From positions 25,379,480 to 25,443,479 of the forward strand of contig NC_051444.1 of assembly GCF_001649575.2 (NCBI RefSeq): a DNA stretch of 64,000 nt, given 5' to 3'. A model generated the notes under the pieces. It saw only the letters and a program-made list of their open reading frames with translations, did no database searches and had not been told where the DNA came from. Of this stretch, positions 1 through 9,900 are shown in pieces. The translations under genes and the position numbers were made by a program. The stretch is from Kryptolebias marmoratus (taxonomy: Eukaryota > Chordata > Actinopteri > Cyprinodontiformes > Rivulidae). Within the stretch, counting starts at the first letter, position 1; every line of letters begins with the position of its first letter.

Positions 1-1251
1 CCCCCCCACCCCACCCCGAGCCCCAGCAATTTAAACACGTTGGTAAAAAAATCCCAGCAACCAGCTTGGTTTTAAACATATCTTGCTTATCCATGTGAGG
101 CACATGGTAAACAAAAGAAACAAAAGACCAAATCGTGGAACATCTGTCCGATAATTAGCCACATACCTTTACAACAGCACCGAAGAGAAAAAGAAAGCAA
201 GAGCAGAGCATCAGTCTCCAGGCAAAGGATCAGCGCGTTTGTTCAACCAAACCACAGGACAGTCTCAGTTCATTTCGTCCAGGAAAGCAAGTGCAGCCTT
301 CGGTGATCGAAACGCTCGGGTTTTTCCTTCGTGCGTAAAAGATAGGACAGCCGGATACCGCATGGAGAATCTCACCTCCTTCTTGATAAGACGATCACAC
401 ACCCCGTTAAACGCCCGGCGCATCTCCTTAACAGCAGCGGTCATATCCTGTTTGATGAAGATAGTTTGGCCTTCGTATGTGAGCGGAGCCTGCTTCCTTG
501 CCGCCGCCAGGATCCTGGATGTATCTCTGGAGTGATGTAGCTTAACAATCACGGCACGCGGTCGGTCAGGTCTCGGCGGTCCAAGGCTCCGATGAGCCCG
601 GTCGATCTTAATGACGCCCCGCTTAGACTCCAAGCCAAGAAGAGTAGGGAGCCATCTCTCAAAAAATGAGACTGGTTGTCGGCCTTCCGTGTCTTCTTTG
701 AGGTTGTAGATCAGGATATTATCCCTACGGCTCCGTCCCTCCAGATCTATACATTTCTCCGTCAGAGTGCGTACTTTCGACTCCAGCTCCTTCAACCTGG
801 GTCCCACCGCAGACATGTCGTCCTCCACCGCTGAAATGCGGTGCTCCGCTTCCGTGATGCGTTCCGTATTGTTTTCTATTTTAGCAGATAGGTTACCCAA
901 GGTGGTGGAAAACTCCTTAAACTTCGTGTCAATCAGAGCCGAAATCTTCTCAGTAACAGATTGGGAAATGTCTGCCGCTAGAGTGTCAGAGCCGCTAGCT
1001 AGTACCTCGTGCTGCCGAGCTACCTGGGTAGCTTCTTTGCTAGTTAGCGTATTCTTCCTTGTTGGCTCTTCAGTTGGTTTATAAGCGGATGATTTGGCTG
1101 TTTTCGAGTTGGGCATGGTGTCGGGTTGCTATAAAATAAGCCTACAGTTTGTTAGTTTAAATAAATATATTAGAATAATCCAAGTTGGCTCGAGAGGAGT
1201 GGGAGCCCAGCGACAAGCGTCCGCTCAGGATAACTGCATCACGTGACCCCC
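1..1251 (-). mobile_element. L1 non-LTR retrotransposon, 5' part (cut by window edge)
   Basis: This is the 5' end of an L1-type LINE on the minus strand. A CpG-containing leader of about 135 bp (1117-1251) precedes an intact ORF1, and a spacer of about 260 bp runs to the window start, where ORF2 has not yet begun. The change from CpG-rich to AT-rich sequence near 1251 suggests that the element's 5' terminus is there, so it may not be 5'-truncated. A CACGTG E-box at 1240-1245 lies next to that terminus. The element is sense to luzp2. Whether ORF2 follows cannot be seen. Confidence 0.8.
265..1116 (-). CDS. L1 ORF1 protein (RNA-binding chaperone), intact
   Basis: A 283-residue ORF with the three-part layout of L1 ORF1p. 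Residues 1-50 are a polar, probably disordered N-terminus. Residues about 52-128 form a heptad-rich coiled coil for trimerisation. Residues about 129-210 are the RRM-like domain starting SRRDNILIYNLKED, and about 211-283 are the C-terminal domain ending AALAFLDEMN. In known L1s this protein binds the element's RNA and chaperones it during target-primed reverse transcription. The ATG is the first in the frame after the leader, the stop is TGA at 265-267, and no frameshift is seen, so the insertion is probably young. It is a transposon gene, not a host gene. Confidence 0.88.
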   Translation of the reverse strand: MPNSKTAKSSAYKPTEEPTRKNTLTSKEATQVARQHEVLASGSDTLAADISQSVTEKISALIDTKFKEFSTTLGNLSAKIENNTERITEAEHRISAVEDDMSAVGPRLKELESKVRTLTEKCIDLEGRSRRDNILIYNLKEDTEGRQPVSFFERWLPTLLGLESKRGVIKIDRAHRSLGPPRPDRPRAVIVKLHHSRDTSRILAAARKQAPLTYEGQTIFIKQDMTAAVKEMRRAFNGVCDRLIKKEVRFSMRYPAVLSFTHEGKTRAFRSPKAALAFLDEMN

Positions 1252-1417
1252 TTGTTTTAAGTTTTTAAAATTATGAGTCTATAGGCGACAATTGAAATTA
1301 AAGTGTTCCACCTGATTTCTGATGAGGGAATCGTGAATTTTGTGAACAGATGAAGGTCATGAACACCAGCCCTGGGGTCACATAGGCCATTACACTTTAA
1401 TTACTCCAAAAGCTCAC

Positions 1418-1522
1418 CTTTTCCATCTGGCACTCTTTGACTGCGCCATTCTCTCTCCTCATTACGCCAATGTTCATGGGTGATTTAGTGGCTGTGACAA
1501 TTCTCTGAACTTTAGAAATATC
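1418..1522 (-). CDS. luzp2: probable luzp2 C-terminal exon (105 bp)
   Basis: The acceptor is TTTTTACCTACAG and the donor is AAAAG|GTGAGC, both good. The 35 codons are open, begin DISKVQRIVTATKSPM and end AVKECQMEK. The end resembles the SECEVKK segment near the C-terminus of remembered LUZP2; the rest is too diverged to match by eye. Strand, phase 0 and position 13 kb downstream of the 14822 exon fit luzp2. Intervening small exons could have been missed. The last coding exon should lie below 1418, but none was found, and an L1 element occupies 1-1251. Confidence 0.65.
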
Positions 1523-2259
1523 CTGTAGGTAAAAACAAAAGGTTTCAAATTTAGATTAAACACAAAAGTCATGTTAAATGCAGCAGTGATTCTGTGGCTC
1601 TTGAAATGTAAACAGTTGTCATTCAAAAGCTTGTGACTTTTCTGTGTTTTAAATATCATTTCAAAGAATGATAAACAGGTAAAGGATGTACAAAAGCTGT
1701 ACAAAACAAGTTCAAGTTTAAGATGTTCAGAATGCTTTTATTTTGCTGACATTTAGTTGTGTACCACCCTTTTTTCCCGTTGATTGGAAACTGATACCTC
1801 TGGCTACTGAATACTGAATTTGTTGTAAAATTCTGTTTCAATGCATCAGATAGTTTACAGCACAATTTCAATCTCATCCAAAATAGTAGTCCAACCAACT
1901 GGTAGATGAACAAACACTGCCATACACAGAGCCATTCTCTCAGCATGGCTACACACTGTATAAGGTTAATAAGCTGAAAAGTTAATAACCTGGAAGCATT
2001 TCACCATCCCCCCTTCTCTATGTCAAAAGACAGTGGGATGTGCAATTAAATGCCAACATTTTGCAATAAAGGAAAAGAGGGGCACAGTTTTGTTCTAAGT
2101 GTAAACGGCACATTTTATTCACTGATTGGTAGATGCAGGATGATTATAAGCATGAACTGATTGCAACTGCCTGGTCAAGAAGCCAATCAGCACACATGTA
2201 TAAGATGTAGAATAAAAATGGTAGATAATATATTGTAATAAAAAATGAACTGTGTCTAA

Positions 2260-2310
2260 ATGTGTCTTCTGCCACAATATATAATATATATACTGTGGCA
2301 GAAGACACAT
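2260..2310. repeat. 17-bp perfect inverted repeat (hairpin)
   Basis: The arms at 2260-2276 (ATGTGTCTTCTGCCACA) and 2294-2310 are perfect reverse complements separated by 17 bp of alternating A and T. The hairpin may be a palindromic MITE core or a folded remnant. It sits 50 bp from an (AT)n tract. Confidence 0.85.
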
Positions 2311-2361
2311 CTGATACACTTGCTGATAACTGTTAGTTCATTCAATTTAGTTCATTTAGTT

Positions 2362-2363
<2 letters not shown>

Positions 2364-2419
<56 letters not shown>
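2364..2419. repeat. (AT)n microsatellite
   Basis: About 28 uninterrupted AT units. Confidence 0.98.
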
Positions 2420-2421
<2 letters not shown>

Positions 2422-2554
2422 TAGATCTTATATATAAGTTTCACCAGTTCCTACAGTTTTAAACACAAGCTTTTCACAGTTGCTAGGAGACCTTGTGATT
2501 TGATTGCATCTCTCTTTAGCCTGTGTGGAGAAAAAAACGAACAAATAAACATAG

Positions 2555-2621
<67 letters not shown>

Positions 2622-2627
2622 CACACA
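2555..2627. repeat. compound (AC)n(AT)n microsatellite
   Basis: About ten AC units run into about 22 AT units and then a short ACACAC. Small ORFs reading as THTH and IYIY repeats come from this tract and are not genes. Confidence 0.97.
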
Positions 2628-3219
2628 GCTTGTAGAAGGTGCATGTCACACATTACCGTGGTGCTATGTCTTACACCCTACATGTTTTGGAAAATTCTTT
2701 TAAACAACTTAAAAAAAAACAGTAATCACTTATTTTGGATGATGTTTATTCAACTATGTGGTAGAATTTTAAAAATACAGCTATTCAGATTTTAAATCTG
2801 GCTTTGATAAACCTATCATAAAACAAAATTTGTTCAAATGTTTGCAATTTTTGGCAGTTTTTCATATCAAATGGAAAAAAGAACAAGTGAACTAATTCAT
2901 AATAATATTACAGTTTGAATAGCTTTGTAATTTATCCTTCTAATCAAATATCTGCACAAGTATAAATATTCATGTTAGTCTGTAATTACCAAATTTTTTT
3001 GAGCCCTAAATAAAAAGGCTCAAACAAGACTGCTGCATTTTTAAACAATAGAGAGGTTTATGTAACTGCTTCAGAAAGGTCATTCTACATGGAGTGAGAT
3101 GGTGTTAATTAGTCAGCTTTGTCTAAAATTGGAGCATGCAATATTTACCCAAGTCACATTTATAAATAATACCCTGATAGAATCCTTGAGCTATTTTAAC
3201 ATTTATTTGTCTCCAAGTG

Positions 3220-3850
3220 AACAGTTTTTGTCAGGATGCACTGTCATACATGAAGGACCCACATGCAGACAAAACGGAAAGGGAGCAAGGTAACAGTTCA
3301 AGGGAGCAACTCAGGATCCATCTATAAGCAAGACAGTTCAAGGGGTTGGCCTGGGGCTGGAGAAACAGACTGAGTGGAGACACTTCAAGTAGATGGCCTG
3401 GGATCCAGCAGAGCAGTGAAGGTGGTCAGCCTGGAGGCTGTCTAGGGCAAAGAAGAGACCCCCAAGGAGGTCTTCCAGACTGAAGGAGGGTGTAGTGAAT
3501 CAGACGAGGCAGAGACCCCTTCGGGGGTTGGCTAGGAGGCCAGCAAAACTGGAACCAATCAGGTGGTTGACTGGGATGCAGACAAGACTATTGAAACAGA
3601 CAGGTTGGGACCTCAGGGCAGCTTATGCAGCTGGAACAGCACCCACCTAGGCCCCCTTGTTGGCTGCCCCCTCCCCCAATGGCTGACACTGGAGCTGGTA
3701 GAGGAGTATTTACATGGACCTCCTAAAGAGCTTGATGTGAAGGAGAGGCTCCGCTCATACCACTTGAGAATTTTATATAAAAAAGGAGTGTCCCTTAGAT
3801 CTATTCTAGGAAGCTGGTGTGGAAGTCAGCCATTTTTTTTTTAAATTTTT
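3220..3850. repeat. GC-rich interspersed repeat with degenerate internal repeats
   Basis: This block has much higher GC than its surroundings and repeats loose motifs of the type GGTTGGC/GGTCAGCCTGG ... CAGACAGG ... GACC about every 40-60 bp. It starts near CACTGTCATACATGAAGGACC. This fits a DNA transposon with a degenerate minisatellite interior (CACTA-type ends are possible), but no partner terminus was found. The 93-residue ORF inside has no recognisable domain. Confidence 0.4.
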
Positions 3851-5785
3851 TATCACGGGTAAGCAGAACTTTACAAGCGGTCACGGCAGGAAGACTGCAT
3901 TTCAAGATAACAGAATCTGGTAACAAGAACTCCAAAACAGACAGCAGAATCCAAACATGAACACAGAAACCAAGATGGGCTTTAAAAGACGAAATACAAA
4001 CACACACATGACTGAATGTATAAAGAACACGAAGCAAGTAGAAGCAATAGAAGCAAAAACCAACTTAATCCAGTCATTTTTGTTTAGTGTTACTTGGGTT
4101 TAACTTTTACATGGGCTAAGGTGTAAAATACACATTTTTCTATCAACTTACTGATGCCTCACATGTTGCCACACCCCACCTCCCACAGATGCATTTGATG
4201 CACGTCTAAACAAACACAGATCATCTGTGAGTCATCCCTTTTGAGATTTACTTTTGTTAGATCCCACTTTGACAGATTATGACATTTCAGTAAAGTAACA
4301 AATAGCAAAGACAGTAATGCTGAGATAGGAGTGGGAGGAAAACAAGATGGACAGTCAGAGATAAAAAAGATTCTCTCAGGAGGTGGTAGAACAATCTATA
4401 TCACTACTAGCTAAAATCATGTCCAGATAAAATATATGACTCCTACAAGGTTGAAGTACTTTATATCAGCGGTGCAAGAATTGCTCTATGGTACAGTGAA
4501 AAAAGTAAACAAAAATACATTTTTTTTTAAATGTGTTTCATGACAAGCTTTAGTCTTTTGTATGTAAAAAACAATAAATAATAAAACATCACTAAATACT
4601 AAGAGTTTAATTGAACCCACCTGGGAACTCTTTTTCTCAAGAATTAACATCTACTAAGAAAGATTTGAGTATAAAAATATTCCTGCCTTATTATCACACT
4701 AAAACATAAACAAGCTTTAAAATTGAACTGGACGCCCAGCTTTGTAAACTGTTTTTTATGGCATGAGGACTAACATTTAAAACTTACAGTCAGTAAGATA
4801 AAATCCCTTAAAACCCACTACATTTATTTTACCAGCTTCATGGCAAAGTGAGTCATAGCTCTGTCAAACTTAAGATGTACAAAACAAATCCATAGAGTTC
4901 CTATTACATTACAAGACATACAGAGTTATTGTAGGACAGTAGTTCATCTGTCTTATCTGTCTACAAAACATTTTTCCAGCAGCTCTTCTGGATGGTAATG
5001 TGTTCTTCTTCAAATGGCAGATGGCAATGTGCCTTTGAAAAGCAATAGGTTTATTTTTGCAACCTGCACACCATGATTTTTTAGTGTTTTCCAAATATTA
5101 GACCTAAAACTTTAACAATACTCAATGTAAATAGGGGATTTGTTTTCATAAAAAAAATATCTATTGACAGTACAGATAATTACATGCATCACTGTTAAGT
5201 AATTTTGCTGATTCAACACACCTAGTAAGAATAAAATTCATTAGATTATATATTTTTTTCATTTGGGCACTGTCTATAGATTGATTTGAAATGGTTTTGT
5301 AATATTTTCTGGTCTGTTGAGCATCAACAATGCTTAGCTGATTCTCTATTAAAGCCTTCCTTGAAAGATCACGGCACACTGTAGGAAATTGTTTCTGTTA
5401 TTAGAATTAAACTATAATAGATCACTGATGTGTAAATAAAACAGGGCATCTTCTCACACCTGATTGTCCTCAAAACGATTGAACAAACATGATCACAACA
5501 TCACCTCCAAAATAGCAGCTAATCCCAGAGATCAAAACCTTTTACTACTCACAGATTTGCAATATTGAATCAGGACCTCAATGAATAATTGACCAACTGT
5601 AACATTTTTGTCCTGTTTGTGTAACTAATATTATTTAAATTTTGGACCGTAAGTGTGACACATTTCTGAAACATTTGTAAGTGGATCACAAATCTTTTGG
5701 CACAAGTTAATTTTCTGTTTCGCAGACCAAAACCTAAAAAAAAATAAAATGTCTTTCTTTTTTGCTAACGGGCCGACTGAATGTT

Positions 5786-6905
5786 CAGGGGGTTCAAAAT
5801 TAGCTGTCAACCAGCAAAAATTGCCGTATACAGCCTTCCTTCAGCCACATTTTCACTGGCTACTTTTTGTTGACTGACCAAAAATATTTGCAAATGTTTG
5901 TCTAGAAGAGTCCCTGTTATCCCCGGTCTGCATAGCGATGGAAAATGTAATGTTATTCACAATAAATGGTGATTTTCTTCCTCATTGAGTTGGTTTATGA
6001 TAATTTTTGTCGATACATGAGCAAAGCCATCTTTAAGCAAGCAAGCAACTGTTGTTGAAACACCACCACTGATTGGACGAGAGTTCTCATTTATCTGCTA
6101 AGACCTCTGATTGGTCGGTGTTGGAGGCATGACACTGCCTTTTCCAGGCAGTGAATGACAGATGCGGAATGTCTGAGAAAAAAAAAAAAAAACAACACAA
6201 AAAGAGGAAAGCTAACCCCCTCAATTTTTTACATTTCGTGTTAAATAAAGGTTGATTTTCTTAATGTTTATTCTGTGGTTTATTTAGTAGTTCTGGTATA
6301 CCTCTCCTCTCAGCTAAAAGGATTCTATCAACCAAAAAGAATGTCAAGACAATTTATTTCAGATCTCCAGTCAATATGTTTTTTTTAACCTATTTTATAG
6401 TATTGCTTACTTCAGGTTTACTGCCTTGGAAAATAGCTCCTTGTTGTGGCTAAATTATGTATTTATTTACCATTTTTTAACCAGGTAGATCGCATTGAGA
6501 TTAAAATGTATTTTTTTTCAAGAGAGACATGGTCAAGAATGGCAGCAGCACTTAAATGTTACAAAAGATAAAACCACATTTATTACAAATGAATCACTAA
6601 ATGGATTCTCCATCAGATTTTCTGAAAACTCTCCCAGACCTTACAAAGAGCCAAAAATTCTTACAAATTATTCTCAAAAGTTGCTGATTTTGGACTCCTC
6701 ATGCACCCTCCCAGCCTTGTTCCAAATGCCTGGAAAGTCTATTTCTGATGTTCTAAATTTCAAAATTTTCTAGGGGAGAGCACCCAGACCTCCTTAGCTG
6801 ATTGCCTCGTGCCTTCAGCGTTTGGCACAGAGCTTCGCCCAGTGGATGGTCAGCCCCCTACTTTTTCTAAATAGCCTCCTACTCCTGAAACTTTTGAACC
6901 CCCTG
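5786..6905. mobile_element. non-autonomous DNA transposon with 14-bp TIRs
   Basis: The left end CAGGGGGTTCAAAA (5786-5799) and right end TTTTGAACCCCCTG (6892-6905) are perfect inverted repeats. AATGTT directly flanks both sides (5780-5785 and 6906-6911), consistent with a 6-bp target duplication. The 1.12-kb interior has no transposase-like ORF, so the element would be mobilised in trans. The CAGGGG start resembles hAT termini, but hAT duplications are normally 8 bp, so the superfamily is left open. Confidence 0.65.
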
Positions 6906-9900
6906 AATGTTATGTAAATTAGTCCTCTCAAAATGATACTGGGGTGATTCTGTATGCTTCCACAGTGCTACTAATTACAGCAAATGCTTTCAATTTATTT
7001 CTCAAACATTTGAAATATTGACATTTTTAATTAAATCAAATTGACATGGAGTGAGTCCATTTTTCCTTTCTAGTTAGGTCCAAACTACTCATTACTTCAG
7101 CAATAATCAAGTGAAAATTTCAGAAACTTTAGCTTTGGACAGTGTTTTAAAATGTAATGTACAATGCTGCACAACCGATTACCAGCTCACAAACTCAGAG
7201 GTATGTCCTGATGGTTTCAGAATGCACATACATGCAATTTGAGCAGTATATTGCAAAGTTTTCTAAGTATATAAATACAACAAATCTGCAGTTAATATGT
7301 TTGAATCAGACTACAAGTTATTTCATCTGTCTACCTTTTTTGGTTATTTTTATAAATAGGAACCAAAAACCAGAGGACTGTGACACTGATAAACAAGTAC
7401 TTCTTTTTAAGTATCTCTGTGTTTCAGACAGTTTTCTGCAAAAGGGTACAGTTAAACTGGGTCAGAAGTGGCATCTTGAGAGCATAAAGTAAGATAGCTG
7501 CAAGATGAACAGAAGCAGTCTTACCCTGTCACTGTCAAACCCCATTGCTACTGTGTCAGCTGAAGCAACAACCTTTTAGCACATTCAGTGGAATTGGCTT
7601 TACTCGAAGAAGTAACCACTTTTTAGCCATTTCATCTATAATTTCCAAACTTTTGACAGAATCTGTCTCAATCACCCACATTTTCTGGAGAAGCTTTGGG
7701 GAGGAAGATGCCATTTTCTCCAGTGATCTTCCAGTAAAAAGCTGATGTTTAAACTGACAACATTTGTTATTCAGTAGTTTCAAAGTAAATTGAATTCCAA
7801 AGTAAAATCTGAAAAAAAGTGAATACTGTGATATAATTTATAACATAATGGCTTTCACAGTCTGCCTAGCCAGTTTCAGGTTATTCTTCCATTTAGCACA
7901 TAGTACTGATCCAAAACAGCCTTCAGCACCGTGTAACACTAAAGAAAAGGCCCATCACCGGCTGTCACAAGAATCAAACCTGACATCTCATCGCTGGACA
8001 GATGCATACACGTTTAAGGCAAGCTGGAGTGAGTGCGCACCCAGCGGGTTGGTGAGGAGAAAGGGGACGAGTTTCAAGGATACAAACTGAGAACAATTTC
8101 AAATTACAAAGACATTTGTGTCCTAAATCTTTTTGTTTCAAGTGACTAACTGTACAAGTTTAAATTGTGCTAGGGGGTTCATGCTATTTCTATTTAAGTG
8201 GACTTCTTAAAATTCAATTTAGGTGTTTTAAATAATACAAAAGTCATTTAAATTCAGTTGATGAATAAATATTTATATTTTCAATGAATATTGATTTGTA
8301 TAGTCAAGAAAACAATAATAAAAGAAAAATTGGAAGTGCTCACAGCAAGGCAATGAAATGTTTTGGTTCTCTTTTTTGAGCATCTAAAGCATCATTTGCT
8401 ATTACTCTGATGAAAACTGCACACTATTGGACTACAAGCCATGACTCTCTCCCCGAGACCATTAAATATAAAGCAACTTCCATTCCAGTGTTGCTGATCT
8501 CTGCATCCTGACACTAATGAATCTTTCAACAGCAAGAATAGTTTTAAGTGCATATGGACAGCTGTACTGTATATGTATGAGTAAGGAAAGGTCTGGGAGA
8601 GTCCTTTCTTTGGCACTTACTCAAACTTAAGATCTGATGTTATAATACTGAAGCTCACTGACTTACTGAGGGTTTAAACAACCTTCTCTGCACTTACAAA
8701 TGTCCAGCATACCTGTTGAGACTTTCATCTTCCTTAAAGTGTACAATACCATGAAGCAACTTCTAACCTTTTGCTTTTTCCTTTGTAAAATTATTTTATT
8801 GTCAACCTCACATGTTGAATGTATATTTGACTTCTTCAGATTACATTTTGAGCCATACTTGCATATGAATCAATAGTCCTGATTTGTTTTTGTCTGCTTT
8901 GAAGGGGTTCAGTACTGTTTTTTTAGTCCTTCACATTAGGATTGTCTACAGAGAATGAAAAGTTTAAAATCTCTAGTTTAAAATGATTGTTACCTTCCCC
9001 TTTTCTAGTTTCTGTTGGTAGTCTGTAACTTTTCTCTTAAGTCTGCATTTTGATCTCTGGTTTAAATTTGCTCAGTGATAATCTGTTGAACTCAGGATCT
9101 CTGAGCATCTTCTCATGTCTATTGGCAAAAACACGATGTATGCCATTTTGAACCAATTTACATGATCTAATACTAAATAAGCGAGAGGGTATAGTGTCCA
9201 AAAATAACTTTGCAGAGTGCTTCCATATTTGTAAGCATAATGTGGTCATTAGAGAGTGAAGTTCTTGACTTTTGTCACTTCAGATGCAGGTCATTTGGTA
9301 CTTTTGAGCCCAGTAAGTGCTAGTTTTTTTTTCTTCTTGTCTAATTTGAAATATATTTGGCTGCGATTTAAATGAGGTCTGACCCACCTCCACATGCACA
9401 GGCAGAGTGGACAGATGGAGCACCACAGTAACTTTTACAGTGGGGGCTAACTAGGATTTATCAGACAGCCTGTCAAAGTAGCAAATGCTCACAAGTGAAG
9501 TGGTGCTATTTGTATGCTAATGAAGTGGAAAGTAATAACTTTATTAGCATAAAAATCAACATACGCCTTCCTTGCATTTCCTTTACTTATCTTTTTTTTT
9601 TCTTTTTTTGTAAAATATTTATTTTGTTTTATTTGGCTTGAGCACTGACAGGGGGATGATAGCAAAAATATGTACTTGCTACTGTATAATGGGATCCACA
9701 TTTTATACTGCTACCACCAACCAGAATGTAAATGTAGTCAGAGAGAAGCAATTATAGATTGTTGTTATGTATGAATCCACAACAAAGGGACAGTGGTAGC
9801 ACTGGTGGGCATGGTAGCATTGGCATGATGAAAGATACAGAAACTGATAAACAAACAAACAAAAAAAAAGACATCCTGTAAGTGTCATGTTAAATTTCAG

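Noticed and set aside
239..1084. Plus-strand ORFs opposite L1 ORF1
   Set aside because: They are shadows of the intact minus-strand L1 ORF1, with no domain of their own.
1344..1417. Possible last luzp2 exon just below 1418
   Set aside because: Only a six-residue frame after a CCCTCATCAG acceptor near 1310 was seen; nothing like the expected C-terminus.
2500..2800. ORFs with THTH/IYIY repeats
   Set aside because: Products of the AC/AT microsatellite; the same applies to IYIY ORFs near 44.2 and 49.7 kb and poly-N/poly-L near 18.35 kb.
4615..4670. Minus-strand exon candidate ending TCCCAG|GTGGGT
   Set aside because: The frame open toward the donor meets a stop at its only good acceptor, so it cannot join in phase 0.
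7930..8060. tRNA-like B box (GGTTTGATTCT on the minus strand)
   Set aside because: No acceptor stem, A box or clear SINE body could be paired with it.
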